The notes under the pieces: generated by a model
Databases searched by the model: none
Told to the model about the DNA's origin: nothing
The model's input: only the letters and a program-made list of their open reading frames with translations
Translations under genes and position numbers: made by a program
Shown here: piece by piece, positions 51,112-63,876 of the stretch
How positions within the stretch are numbered: position 1 is the stretch's first letter
How the letters are laid out: each line of letters opens with the position of its first letter
Source of the DNA: Acanthochromis polyacanthus
Lineage: Eukaryota > Chordata > Actinopteri > Pomacentridae
Length of the DNA: 64,000 bases
Assembly: GCF_021347895.1 (NCBI RefSeq)
Contig: NC_067113.1
Span: forward strand, 39,223,474-39,287,473
Direction: 5' to 3'

Positions 51112-54100
51112 TCAGTAGTTTCTGCTGAAACGCTGGTTGACCTTGTAGACGGCGACGAACAAACTGAGGCTGATGAGGAAGAACTGGTTCTGCTCCTTCA
51201 ACCAAACCAGAACCATCTTCACCTTGCCTTCCGAGTCGTAGTAGTCCATCAGGAAGTGGTCGTCGCTGTAGTCCGATGACGGCGACTTCTTCGCCGCCTG
51301 GATGGAAACCGGCGAACTGACGCACCAGAAGGGTGTCTGGAACTCGTCCAGCAGAGTCAACGTCATGATGCAGCAGTTCTAGAACAAGAAGGAACGTCAA
51401 AAACTACATTTATTCTGTTTGGTTAGCTGCTAAGAATTTGTAGCTAAATGTTTACGTCTCATGTTAGCATGTTTGCAAGTTAAGCTAACATGTTAATAAA
51501 AATCGTTAACATTTAACCCTCGGCTAACATGCTCGTATAAGAAGTAAACATTTAGCTGCAAATGTTTACATCTTATATTAGCATGTTAGTATGCTAACAT
51601 GCTAATATAAGACAAAAGCATTTAGCTGTTGTGCTAATAAAAGATGTAAACATTTGCAGCTAAATATTCATATCTTAAATTAGCATGTTAGCATGCTAAC
51701 ACTGGCTGATTTGCACTAAAATTAACCAACACTCAGATTCATTAATTTATTCAAGATAAATTTTTACTTCCTGCTTTTTTATGACGACCACAATGTTGAC
51801 AGATTAGCTACCTGAATAATCACAGCAACTACATTCAGATAGGCACTTTTATGTTTTTTTTATTTATTCATTCGAAATTTTGTGTGACATAACTTCAGAA
51901 GTTGGGTTAACATTTAGATTAAATGCATGCACAACCGTCTTCTTTCTAATAGTTAATCGGTTAATACAGGACTAAAATTAGCATGGTAGCATGGTAGGCT
52001 AACATGCTAACTTCAGACGTAAACATTTAGCTGCAAATGTTTATGTCTTATATTAGAATGTTAGTATGCTAACATGCTAATATAAGATGAAAACATTAAG
52101 TTTTCGTTTTAAACCACGAAAGTAAAAAATTAGAAAGTGGGTCAGTATTACCACCATTTATTCCATCCATTCAGTTATATGTTGTATTTGCACAATGTAA
52201 AAAGTGTTCTGTTGGACAGGTTTACCTCCACTGAACCCTCCAACTCGTCGCTCTTCCAGGGCAGCTTGATGCTTCCAGACAGAGATCTGTGCTGAGACAA
52301 GTTGGTTCTGTTGATGACGTCCAGTTTGATCAGAGAACGCTGGACCTGAGCTGAATGAGGAACCCCAATGAGAACAGTTCCCACCTCATATACAGACCCA
52401 AGATTAAAACAGTCAGACCAGTCTATAAAAATGTTAGATTTTAGGTTAAAAATGAACTCTTCTGACAAGTTTTCAAAATTTCAGAATTTAAAAAGAAGAT
52501 CCACAGATTTATGTCCCACTTGGTTTGGATGTTTTGCAGATGATTCCCACTTTTCTTAAGCAAATTCCCTTAAATCTATAGATGTAGAAAATGACAGGAA
52601 GGAAGAATTTTACTTCCTGTAATCAGATTACCGGGGTTGCAGGAGAGCTGCTGGAAGTGTCCGGACATGATCTCGGTTCCGGTGTTGTGCAGGACGAAGT
52701 GCAAAGTGTAACCGTGGAGACCGAACTCGGGGTCCGAATCGTCCACTGGCAGTGGATCGATACAATCAGAATACGGGCTGCAGGAAGGGAAAAAAACAGC
52801 GCACAAATGATCGTGAACTCAATAATGTCAGTAATTAGAATGTAGGAACCCCATCCTCATCAATCCCAGGTCATTTTGAACGTGTAACCTCTGGTCGGAA
52901 GCTATTAAACATCACAGAAGTCTTTGTCATGGTGCCCCTTTACTAGCTAAACTCCCACAATGCTCTCTGCTCTGACATGAACTGTAACCTGAGTGACGCC
53001 TCCTCTGGCCTTAATTATTATTAAAAAAATCAGAGCCTTCACCTGGTGGAACATCCAGGTACTACAGATAAACTCAAACAATAAAAACACTTTGAAACGA
53101 CTCAAAACATGTCCATAATCATTCAGAATATTCCAATACGAGAAAAACACTTGATCAAAAGGTCTTAGAATTTCTCCAAAATTACTCAAAATTTGTCTAA
53201 AATGACTTGAAACTTGCCAAAAATTATTCAACTTGGTTCAAAATTACTCAGCACTTAGTGCATGAGTGATGGTCGGAGGTCATTAAGTGTCTCAGAAGTC
53301 TTTGTCATGGTACAACTGTGGTCACGCATGACCTTCTTTTTCTAATCATGAACATTCCTAATGGGCAGGAGGTTATTAAATGTCACAAAAGTCTTTGTCA
53401 TGGTACCCCTTTGCTGGCTTAACTCCTGCAATGCTCCTACCTTAGCTGTTAACATATTTTAATATTTGCGAACGTGCCCTTTAATGAGAGAAGAACTTAC
53501 CAGACCGGAGACCCCAACACACTTTTCTCCACGAGCTTGTGGAAATGCAGACTGACCATGATGAAGGCGACGTCGTTCTGACCCTTAAAGGACAAAAATA
53601 TTCACCTTTTATAAATGAACCATAGAAAAAAAACAACCAGAAACCATTAAACACCACAGAAGTCTTGGTCATGGTGCCCATTGCTAGCTTAAGCCCCACA
53701 ATGCTTATTGGAACTACAGCACTTAAGATCAGAGGCTCCACCTGGTGGAACAACCAGATGCTACACCTAATCTACAACACATGCGTGACCTTCTTTTGTT
53801 ATACTCACCACAAATCAGTCCTTTATTTTAAATGTATTTTCAGTAACAAATCAAAAGGTACTAGAAGTGTCAGGCTGCCTTTTCATTAAAATGTGTTCAA
53901 GCATTGTGTCTGAAAAGATTTACCCTCCAGAGGCCGATGATGACGCCTTGTGGCAGATACCTCAGGTTGATCAGTTTGTCTTTGCCCTTGAATCGATATG
54001 GATGAGTCTTTATATCCAGCTTCAAAATCAGAGAGCGCCACCTAGGCCTAGGAGAGGACGGAAAGGAGGTGACGGTAGACCTCTTCAACACAGAATACAA

Positions 54101-57100
54101 CTCAGGACTGGACCTCGACAACCAAAAAGAGGTGCAAAATGACAAAACTAAGGCGTAAAACAACCAAAATCAGGTGCCAAACAACCAAAACGAAGGTGTA
54201 AAATGACTAACATGAGATATAAACCAAAACAATCTAGATGAGAAGGGTGCCCGAAGCCTTTAACCAGTACAGAAGTCCCTGCCATGTTACTCGTTGCTAG
54301 CTAAACTCCCACAATGCTCTCTGCTTGCCACAGTGAGTAAAACTTTTCCAAAACGACTCGAAAAACCTCCAGAAGGACAGTGAATTTGTCCAAAATGAGA
54401 AAGCCTTGTCCAAAATTTCTTACAACTTTAGCAAAACTGCTCAAAAGTTTTCCAAAATATTCTGCAAATTATGCAAAAAGAGGAAAAAACTTGTTCAAAA
54501 CACCATCCTAATCAATCCTTGATTGTCTGAGCTCGGGTCGGAGGTCAGTAAGCGTCTCAAAAGTCTTTGTCATGGTGCACCGTTCTCAGGTAAACTCTGG
54601 TTTAGCTAAACTGGTAGAACAACCAGGTCGTACAGCTGATTTACAACATTTATTACTAATCTCACCAAGAGATTAAGTGTCACAGAAGTCTTTGTCATGG
54701 TCCCCCTTTACTAGCCAAACTCCCACAAAGCTCTCTGCTTTACCATGAACTGTAGTCTGACTGACGCCTCCTCTGGTCTCTACAGTATTAAATAGTAAAG
54801 GGCTCCACCTGCTGGAACAACCAGGTACTACAGCTAAGCTCAAAAACTACCAAAACATCTTGAAACTTTGCCGCAATGCCTCAAAACTTGTCCATAATCA
54901 TTCAGAATATTCCAAAATGACAAAAAAAAAAAAATGTCCAAAACATCTTAAAATTTCTCCATAATTACTCAAAATTTGTCTAAAATGACTAGAAATTTGC
55001 CAAAAATTATTCAACATGATTCAAAATTACTCAGTTCTTCCTACATTAGCTCTGGCTGGTGGTCATTAACCACCACAGAAGTCTTTGCCATGGTGTGCCA
55101 TTGCTAGCTAAACTGCAACATGAACTGCAGTCTGATTGGCACCTCCTGTGGTCTCTACAGGATTAAAGAGGAAGAGGCTCCATCTGGTGGAACAACCCGG
55201 TAGTACAGCTGATCTTTGACACGTGTATCAAAACAACCTAAAACATCTCTACAATGAACGAATTTGTTCAAAGCAACTCTAAAACCGTTCAAAATTACTC
55301 CAAAATTGTCTACAAATTTGGCAAAAATGACTCGGAATGTGTCTGAAATTCCTCAAGAATTTTTCAAAACTGCTCAAAATTTGTCCAAAATTACTCAAAT
55401 GTTGTCCAAAATGTGTCAAACACAACCCCAAATGAGGAAAATCATGTCATGAAAGTCATGTCGTAATCAATCCTTGTTTGTCTTAGTTCTGGTCGGAGGT
55501 CATTAACCACCACAGAAGTCTATCATTGTGCCCCTTTACCAGGTAAACCTTGAAATTTCCCCAAAATTATTCAAATTATTCCTAATCTGCTCACTACTTA
55601 CTAACTTTAACTATGGTTGAAGGTCATTAGCCACCACTGAAGTCTTTGTCATGGTGTCCCTTTACTAGCATACATGACCTTCTTCTAGTCATAGTAATGG
55701 TAAAGACAAACCAGGTGTATCTGACCTGCTGACTTTGGCGCTCTTCCGGTTCTCCTTCCTGACTCCGTGTATCTGGATGCTGCTGATATGATAGTACAAG
55801 GGGAAACTTCCTTCACTCCAGCGGATGATGACGGAGGATTCGAAGAAGTACGCCCGGCTCTGCTCCAGCGTCGTTTCCTGTCCGAGTCGATCGGTCACCG
55901 TCAGCTCCCAGCTTAGATTCAGGTTCCTGGAAACCGCAAAGATCTGGAGCTAGAAGACGTTGCTGATGTTTACGGAGTCAGGATCCATGCTGAGGTCATA
56001 CCTGAGGACCCACTCCGTGTGTCTGGGAAGTCCCGTGTACGGACTGATGTCTCGCAGTTCCTTCCTCCACCTCTTCACTTCCTGTCCAGCGACGGTCCGG
56101 AAGTACATCTTCTTCCAGCGTCCTGATTGGTTCCCCTCCACGGTTTCGTCCGCCGGCTTCGGCTTCCAGGTCTGACTCCCAAACTCGGAGACGTAGAGGT
56201 TCTTCCACATGACGCTGGAAGTAGAGGAGGTCACAGAGGAAGTTCACTTCACAATCAAAGCTCTCAGGCTGTTTCACAATAAGAGCATTTCAGCTGCTAA
56301 CCAATAGAAGTCCTCAAGGTGCTTCAAAGAAAAAGCCCTGAGAGCACTTCAAAGTAAAAGGCCTTCTGTTGAGACACAGTACAAACAGTTGAGGTGTTTC
56401 AGAATAAAAGCCCCAAAACTAAAAAAAAGTGTGAACTACTTCAAGGTAAAAGCAATCCAGCTATTTCACAATAAAAGCCTTGAAAACCATTTTAAAGTAA
56501 ATACCCTGAAATTGCATCATAATAAAAGCCCTCCAGGGACTACACAATAAAAGCCTTCCAGCGAATACACAATAAAAGCCCTTCAGTTGCTACACAATAA
56601 AAGCCCTTCAGTTGCTACACAATAAAAGCCTTTCAGCTGCTACACGAGTCCTGCAACCCACTTCAAAGTAAAAGTCCTGAAACTGTTTCACAATAAAACT
56701 CCTCTCACTGTTGTACAGGAAAAATACTTCAGCTATTTCACAATAAAAGCCTCCAAACCACTTTAAGGTGAAAATCCAGCAAATGTTTTGCAATAAAAGC
56801 CCTCCACCTCCTTCACAATAAGAGCCCTAGAGTTGCTTCACAGTAAAACCATGGCAGCTGGTGAAGAGTGGGAGCAACTTAGCTACTTCACAATAAAAGT
56901 CCTCCTGTTGCTTCACAATAAAAGTACTCCAGCTGTTTTACAGGAAAAACACTGATAATGCAATCCCGATACTTCACAATAAAAGTCCTTGAACCCCTTC
57001 AAAGTGAAAGCTCAGCCAATGTTCCACAATAAAAACATTAAGGCTGCTTAAAATTAAAAGCCCTCAAACCTTTTCAAAGTCAAAACCTCCAGCTATTTCA

Positions 57101-60100
57101 CAATAAAAGCACCCAAGCTCTTTCACAGTAAAAGCCCTCCAGCTAGCATGAAGTCTGTATAACTCATTGCACAGCTAGCTAGCTTAGCATTCTGTTAGCG
57201 ATAATCTAAATCCAGACACAGAAGAAAAACTTTTCCCACAGATAACTTATCTAATGTGTATTATTTATTACTCACTCGTCGCTGGCGAGTCGGTAGAACA
57301 GTTTACTGACGTGAGCGACGCAGAACAACGAGGAAGCGTCGAGATACGAGAGAATCTTAAACAGAATCTCCGACGGCAGCCTGAAGGAACCACAAAAAAC
57401 AGCAATTATTTTAAAAAACACACTTTTTAATTGTTTAATTAGATGTAAAAACAGAAAATAAGATCACAAAGCGACATTTTAAGCAAAACTCTAATGAACA
57501 CGTTTTTTTCTAAAATGCTTCATATTTTAGGATGAAACACAGTCGTCTGAACACGTAATAAAAACATATATAAGAAACCCGCATAATTAATTACATTTAA
57601 ATGAGTTTGAAAAATAAACATAATTAACAATATATCCATTAAAATTTAAATTAGTACGGTAAATATCTGAATTATTTCTGCATTTTTCTTGCTTATTTCT
57701 ATTTTTTTTAGAGGTTTGAACCACAAAATTTAAATTAAAGAAAAAAATCAAAAATTACTAATATATGTGGTCTGAATTCAATATTTAAATTAGTATGGTA
57801 GCTTTATTTGATACATAATGATAATATTAATATTTAATTTAGTCAGATACATTTATACAACTGAGAGCATCGTAGGGTTTAAACAATATTTAAATTAGTA
57901 AATATAATGAATAGCATAGGAAGACTTGTTTGTTTAAAATAAGCAGATAAATGTGCATAATAGTTGATTACAGTTGAGTCTGAACCTGAAAGTTTAAACT
58001 AATGAGCTAAATTTATAGAATAATTTCACACAATGTGAAAGTTTAGATTAAAATTAGTCAATTAAATGCATTTAATTTAAAAATAAAGCAGAATCTGAGC
58101 TAAAATATGGAAATTAGTTGAATAAATTCATGTACTTCATGTGCACTGTGTGTTTTCTTCTTCTTTTCCTTTCGGCTTTTCCCTTCAGGGGTCGCCACAG
58201 TGAATCCATTGCCTCCATCTAACCCTGTCTGCTGCATCCTCTTCTCTCACACCAACTACCTTCATGTCCTCTTTAACCACATCCATAAACCTCCTCTTTG
58301 GTCTTCCTATAGGCCTCCTGCCTGGCAGTGGGAAACTCAGCATCCTTCTACCAATATATTCACTCTCTCTCCTCTGGACATGTCTGAACCATCTCAGTCT
58401 GGCCTCTCTGACTTTATCTCCAAAGCCTCTAACATGTGCTGTCCCTCTGATGTCCTCATTCCTGATCCTATCCATCCTGGTCACTCCCAAAGAGAACCTC
58501 AGCATCTTCAGTTCTGCTACCTCCAGCTCTGCCTCCTGTCTTTTCCTCAGGGACACTGTCTCCAGACCAAACAACATGGCTGGTCTCACCACAGTTTTGT
58601 AAACCTTTCCTTTCATTTTAGCTGAAACTCTTCTATCACACATCACACCTGACACTTTTCTCCAGCCGTTCCAGCCTGCCTGTACACGCTTCTTCACCTC
58701 TTTTCCACACTCTCCATTGCTCTGGACTGTTGACCCTAAGTACTTAAAATCCTCCACCTTCTTGATCTCTTCTCCCTGTAACCTCACTCTTCCACTTGGG
58801 TCCCTCTCATTCACACACAGATACTCCGTCTTGCTGCGGCTAACCTTCATTCCTCTCCTTTCCAGGGCAAACCTCCACGCCTCTAGCTTCTCCTCCACCT
58901 GTTCCCTGCTCTCACTACAGATCACAATGTCATCTGCAAACATCATAGTCCATGGAGACTCCTGTCTAACCTCGTCTGTCATCCTGTCCATCACCATAGC
59001 AAACAAGAAGGGGCTCAGAGCTGATCCCTGATGTACTCCCACCTCCACCTTGAACTCCTCTGTCACACCTACAGCACACCTCACCACTGTCTTACAGTCC
59101 TCATACATGTCCTGCACCACTCTAACATACTTCTCTGCCACTCCAGACTTCCTCACACAAAACCACAGTTCCTCTCTGGGCACCCTGTCAGAAGCTTTCT
59201 CCAGATCTACAAAGACACAATGCAGCTCCTTCTGACCTTCTCTGTACTTCTCTATCAACATCCTCAAAGCAAATATGGCATCTGTTGTACTCTTTCTTGG
59301 CATGAAACCATACTGCTGCTCACAGATGTTCACCTCTGCCCTTAGTCTAGCTTCAACTACTCTTTCCCATAGCTTCATCGTGTGGCTCATCAGCTTTATT
59401 CCTCTGTAGTTGCCACAACTCTGCACATCTCCCTTGTTCTTAAAGATGGGCACCAGCACACTTCTCCTCCATTCCTCGGGCATCTTCTCACTATCTAAGA
59501 TCCCGTTAAACAACCCAGTCAGAAACTCTACTGCTACCTCTCCGAGACACTTCCATACCTCCACAGGTATATCATCAGGACCAAGTGCCTTTCCACTCTT
59601 CATCCTCTTCAATGCCCTCCTCACTTCATCCTTACTAATCTTTGCTACTTCCTGGTCCACAACAGTCACCTCTTCTACTCTTCGTTCTCTCTCATTTTCC
59701 TCATCCATCAACTCTTCAAAGTACTCTTTCCATCTTCCCATCACACTATTGGCACCTGTCAACACACTTCCATCCTTATCCTTTATCACCCTAACCTGCT
59801 GCACGTCCTTCCCATCTCTGTCTCTCTGCCTTGCCAACCTGTACAGATCAGTCTCTCCCTCCTTACTGTCCAACCTAGCATACAAGTCATCGTAAGCCCC
59901 TTGTTTGGCCTTTGCCACCTCTACTTTCACCTTACGCTGCATCTCCCTGTACTCCTGTCTACTCTCTTCAGTCCTCTCAGTGTCCCACTTCTTCTTAGCT
60001 AACTTCTTTCTCTGGATCCACTCCTGCACCTCCTCATTCCACCACCAAGTCTCCTTATCTCCTTTCCTTCCAGATGACACACCAAGTACTCTCCGACCTG

Positions 60101-61106
60101 TCTCCCTGATCACATTTGCTGTAGTTGTCCAGTCATCTGGAAGCACCTCCTGACCATCCAAAGCCTGTCTCAACTCTTTCCTGAAAGTCATACAACACTC
60201 TTCCTTTTTCAGCTTCCACCATTTGGTCCTCTGCTCTGCCTTTGCCCTCTTCATCTTCTTCACCACCAGGGTCATCCTACACACCACCATCCTATGCTGT
60301 CTGGCTACACTCTCACCTACCACTACTTTGCAGTCACTGATCTCCTTCAGATTACACCGTCTACACAAGATGTAGTCTACCTGTGTGCTCCTACCTCCAC
60401 TCTTACAGGTCACCCTATGTTCCTGCCTCTTCTGGAAGAAAGTATTCACTACAGCCATTTCCATCCTTTTTGCAAAGTCAACCACCATCTGTCCTTCTGC
60501 GTTCCTCTCCTGGATACCAAACCTGCCCATGACCTCCTCATCATCTCTGTTTCCTGTGCACTGTGTGTTTTAAAGGTTAATATTTGAATTATTAGGATGA
60601 ATTTACAGAATCAAAGATGTTTCCAGTGCAACAGTGAAGGTTAAAGTTGAGAAATGGAAGCTTTTAATGAACAGGAGAGTCAGTAAATCTTTAAATAAAT
60701 CGGTAAAAATCTTTTAAACTCACTTTTCCACCAAGTTTTCTTTTTTTCTTGAACTTGTGACTTTAGTAAATGCGGGTTGTTGTTCGTGTTTCTGCGGTTT
60801 GGAGCAGCTGGAAAAGAAAAAACGAGTTTAAATCAACAGAAAACACACTTTTAATCTCTCATTAATTCTTCTCCTTCACCTGCTCTCCTCTGCGGGGCTC
60901 CAGGCTCTCACCGGCTGCCTCGTCCTCCTCCAGCCGCCCGCAGGGCCTCTCTCCGGGGCCGCTGCTCCACGGAGGCCCGCCGCTCCTCTCCCGGGGCCCG
61001 ACTGCGGGCCCCCGTGTCTCTCTGGTTTCTCTGGTTTCTCCGGTGCCGGTCTCCGCTCCAAACCCCGCAGGAAGTTGCTGAAGAACTCACCGCGTCCCGC
61101 CGCCAT
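51112..61106 (-). CDS. fbxo15: F-box only protein 15, 10 exons, 530 aa
   Basis: Substrate-receptor subunit of an SCF-type ubiquitin ligase; the F-box binds Skp1. Exons (5' to 3'): 61106-60912, 60791-60724, 57380-57276, 56214-56002, 55926-55726, 54113-53924, 53583-53501, 52777-52632, 52350-52226, 51378-51112. Phases agree (1593 bases with stop). MAAGRG resembles the mammalian start. The F-box is LPSEILFKILSYLDASSLFC (about residue 89 on). Later landmarks recalled from human FBXO15: NPYTGLP-like ISPYTGLP, VSLHFHKLVEKSVLGS, DPEFGLHGYTLH, and the C-terminal TLLDEFQTPFWCVSSPV with DYYDSEGKV. The exon 1/2 join is least sure: I used the acceptor CCGCAG|AAACAC to keep frame; a closer acceptor at 60807 would shift it. 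Introns hold an RTE element and amplified repeats. Confidence 0.93.
52905..55680. repeat. Repeat module amplified across four fbxo15 introns
   Basis: A module of about 300-400 bases occurs repeatedly: 'ggaggtcattaa', 'cacagaagtctttgtcatgg', 'tagctaaactcccacaatgc', 'cacctggtggaacaaccagg' and 'ccaaaattactcaaaatttg'. Copies or parts start near 52905, 53275, 53370, 53645, 54260, 54540, 54675, 55060, 55490 and 55620, in the introns after exons 5, 6, 7 and before exon 8. Another copy is in the tspan8-like gene (44270-44760). Confidence 0.85.
56280..57150. repeat. Tandem 'cttcacaataaaagccctccagctg' array
   Basis: About 25 imperfect units of 30-36 bases with the core 'cacaataaaagcc' fill intron 3 of fbxo15, ending about 130 bases before exon 3. 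On the plus strand it holds many AATAAA words, but the gene is on the other strand, where they read TTTATT. Confidence 0.9.
57400..58139. other. AT-rich intron, nothing recognised
   Basis: Intron 2 of fbxo15 left of the RTE insertion; long runs of 'attaaattagt' type words and no coding signal. Confidence 0.5.
58157..60554 (-). mobile_element. RTE-clade retrotransposon, 5'-truncated, with 17 bp target duplication
   Basis: Identical 17-base flanks TGTGCACTGTGTGTTTT at 58140-58156 and 60555-60571 mark the insertion to the base. The 3' end (minus strand) is the RTE-style 'CTGTGGCGACCCCTGAAGGG', then 'AAAAGCCGAAAGG' and GAA-type repeats. Open frame and perfect duplication mean a recent insertion. 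It sits in intron 2 of fbxo15 in gene sense. The 5' end is cut inside the endonuclease. Confidence 0.95.
58185..60530 (-). CDS. RTE reverse transcriptase ORF (781 codons, 5'-truncated)
   Basis: Residues 1-95 are the end of the apurinic-type endonuclease (STQVDYILCRR, about 48-58; VARQHRMVV, 75-83). The RT domain follows: KALGPDDIPVEVW (314-326), GNYRGIKLMS (373-382), motif A CVFVDLEKASDRV (438-450), QGSALSPFLF (501-510) and motif C FADD (531-534). The C-terminal part has YLGSTVQSNGEC and ends with RVRWRQWIHCGDP. Aspartates of motifs A and C are kept; motif A reads KASD where the family normally has KAYD. No stop or frameshift. The first Met used is internal to the original ORF because of the 5' truncation; the frame is open up to the element border. 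Confidence 0.93.
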   Translation of the reverse strand: MGRFGIQERNAEGQMVVDFAKRMEMAVVNTFFQKRQEHRVTCKSGGRSTQVDYILCRRCNLKEISDCKVVVGESVARQHRMVVCRMTLVVKKMKRAKAEQRTKWWKLKKEECCMTFRKELRQALDGQEVLPDDWTTTANVIRETGRRVLGVSSGRKGDKETWWWNEEVQEWIQRKKLAKKKWDTERTEESRQEYREMQRKVKVEVAKAKQGAYDDLYARLDSKEGETDLYRLARQRDRDGKDVQQVRVIKDKDGSVLTGANSVMGRWKEYFEELMDEENERERRVEEVTVVDQEVAKISKDEVRRALKRMKSGKALGPDDIPVEVWKCLGEVAVEFLTGLFNGILDSEKMPEEWRRSVLVPIFKNKGDVQSCGNYRGIKLMSHTMKLWERVVEARLRAEVNICEQQYGFMPRKSTTDAIFALRMLIEKYREGQKELHCVFVDLEKASDRVPREELWFCVRKSGVAEKYVRVVQDMYEDCKTVVRCAVGVTEEFKVEVGVHQGSALSPFLFAMVMDRMTDEVRQESPWTMMFADDIVICSESREQVEEKLEAWRFALERRGMKVSRSKTEYLCVNERDPSGRVRLQGEEIKKVEDFKYLGSTVQSNGECGKEVKKRVQAGWNGWRKVSGVMCDRRVSAKMKGKVYKTVVRPAMLFGLETVSLRKRQEAELEVAELKMLRFSLGVTRMDRIRNEDIRGTAHVRGFGDKVREARLRWFRHVQRRESEYIGRRMLSFPLPGRRPIGRPKRRFMDVVKEDMKVVGVREEDAADRVRWRQWIHCGDP

Positions 61107-61170
61107 GACGGTGTTTGTTCCGCCGCTCCGGTAGAGGGCGCTGCGGCTCCACCAGAGAGGAACCGGAGGG
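60880..61170 (-). promoter_or_regulatory. CpG-rich promoter / first exon of fbxo15
   Basis: The only strongly GC- and CpG-rich patch of the window (about 60900-61160, with 'ccgccgctcctctcccgggg') covers exon 1 and the start codon of fbxo15. Such islands mark vertebrate promoters. There is a second donor-like GGTGAGT five codons after the ATG (61091 region), so a shorter first exon is possible. Confidence 0.65.
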
Positions 61171-61179
61171 CTGTAAGAC

Positions 61180-62040
61180 GGTAAATTAACGTTTATATTC
61201 AGTTTAAATTTACAGCAGGCAAATGTTATATGAAATAGAAATATATTAAATAGTAATATTATTTTAAAAACATATTTTAAATGATGAATATATAAATTGA
61301 TATGTTTAGATAATATATAAATATTATAATAATGTAAACATTAAATTAACGTTTTTAATTAGTTTATATTTACAGCTGGTATATGTTGTAAAATATACAA
61401 AAATACAAACTTATAATATTATTAAAAATATGTATTTTAAATATTAAATAAACAAATTGATATGTTTAGGTAATTAATAAATATTATAATAATGTAAACA
61501 TTAAATTAACATTTTCAATTAGTTAAAATTTAAGGCAAGTAAATATTATAAAATATAGAAGAATATAAAATAATAGCATAATTTTAAAAAATATTTGTAA
61601 ACATTAAATATACAAATCAATATGTTTAGATAATAAATATAATAATGTCAACGTTAAATTAACATTAATTAATTTACAGTGACATCAGGAAAATATTATA
61701 AAATGTATAAAAATATTAAATTATATTAATATAAAAAATAAATATTAAATATATAATTAGCATGTTTGAATAATTAATAAAAGTTATTATATAAATATTA
61801 AATTAACGTTTTAATTAGATTTAGTTTACATCAGGTAAAATGTTATAAAATATGTAAAAATCTAAAATAATATGACTTTAAAAAATGTACTTAAAATATT
61901 GAATTTATAAATTAGCAAGTTCAGATAATTATTACATATTTTAATAATATGAACATTAAATTAACATTAGTTTACAGTGACATCAGGTAAATATTATAAA
62001 TATAAAATATAAAATATACTGTAGAAATGTAACTTTAATA
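61180..62040. repeat. AT-rich satellite, unit about 150-170 bp
   Basis: Five to six units each contain 'aacattaaattaac', 'ttagtttatatttacag..ggtaaatattataaaatat' and 'aaat.gatatgtttagataat'. Unit starts lie near 61182, 61340, 61500, 61650, 61800 and 61950. It lies just upstream of the fbxo15 promoter. Confidence 0.8.
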
Positions 62041-63160
62041 TTAAATCAGTCCCAAAAATAAATGAATGAAAACTGTTACAAATATATATTATTATTTTTA
62101 TATACATAATTAATAATATACTAATACAACCATTGAATTAATGCTTTAATTACTTATATCATTATTATTTTATTATATAATTAATTTAAAGTTTCCTCCT
62201 CAGAATCAGAGTCTATCTTTAACAAAACGAAGACTTTTAGTTCAGTTAGCTGAAGTTCTGTTTTCCCTGCTGCTGTGATTTTATTCTGTTCATAAAAACA
62301 CTTTTTATTGTTTTATTGTTTCATACATTAAACTTTGGACTGAAGCAGATTTATTTCCTTTTATTGGACTTTATGAGTGAAAGTTTCTTTTCAGCAGCTT
62401 CTGGTTTATTTAAAGGTTCACAAATTACTGCAAAAATTCATCTAAAAACCACAATTAAAGCCGTAAAACATCGAAAGTTAAATCAACTTACCGTGAACAG
62501 ATTCTCAATTTATTAATATTTATTTAACTTTAAAATGATTTTATCAGGTTCAAATCCTCCTAAAAAATTAGAATTAAAATTTATCACTTATTTTGGAATT
62601 TTTTTAACAGATTATTTTTTCCTTACTGACAAACAAAAACAAACCACAAAAATAATCAGTTACAAGTTTGCTGTTTAAAAATAAAAATAAAATGAACAAA
62701 ACTGTGCAACGATCAGATCAAAAATGGATTTTTAGAAATATTTTTTCAGTTACAGTTTTACTATAAAAAATAAAAGAATAATAATTTGACATTATTTGAG
62801 AGAAAAAATGTATATATTAGGGACTAAACTGACTTTACAAAAAGAAAATATTTTCTAAAAAATAGTAATGCGTTCCTTTAGAAACTGTGACCACAAAATT
62901 ACAGTTTTGCAATATTTTCATCAGCTAGAAATACAATTATTTTCCTGATATTTTCTTTTATTTCCACAGTTTTCATCTTTTCATTGGGACAATATTCCAC
63001 TGTTTTATTTTTATTTTTATTTTTTGGGTTCCTTTTCCAGACAGATTTTTTCATTTTTTTAAATAAGAGAATTATTTGTATTTTATTTTATTTTTGTGGA
63101 AGCAGCAGGAGAACGAGTGAACAGCTGCAGGTCAGAAAGAGTTCGTTAACATTTGCACAG
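62040..63160. other. AT-rich intergenic, no gene recognised
   Basis: Very AT-rich; the plus-strand frame at 62316-62516 shows no known domain. Confidence 0.45.
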
Positions 63161-63219
63161 TAAGTGGATATTAATTTAGACCCATAATCCTTTGCAGCAA
63201 GTCACACTCTATCAGATTA

Positions 63220-63500
63220 CAGGTAGGTGTGTACTTGTTTCTGCTATTCCGGTGGGGACTTTGACCTGACTATTTGCTATAAAGGTGGGGACTTGTCTTA
63301 CGGTGGGGACCTAAAATGAGGTCCCCACGGGTGGCAACACCGTTTTCTTGGCCATATTGTTGTTAATAAAAAATGTAAAAGTGCAAAAACGTTTGTTTAG
63401 GGTTAGGCATTGATTTGGTGATGGTTAAGGTTAGGTAAAGGGTAAGGGTTAGGAGTTAGATATGAATGGGAGTCAATGGTAAGTCCCCACCGGTATAGAA
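63220..63500. repeat. Dispersed fish repeat with 'ggtggggac' and 'gggttagg' words
   Basis: Carries 'ggtggggactt' three times, its reverse 'ggtccccac', and a stretch of 'gggttaggcattg', 'ggttaaggttagg' and 'aagggtaagggttagg'. It runs straight into the (GT)n tract. The telomere-like words belong to the repeat and are not a telomere. Confidence 0.65.
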
Positions 63501-63506
63501 AAACAA

Positions 63507-63876
<370 letters not shown>

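Noticed and set aside
58200..60587. Several plus-strand frames of 60-161 codons
   Set aside because: They are antisense shadows of the RTE reverse transcriptase ORF.
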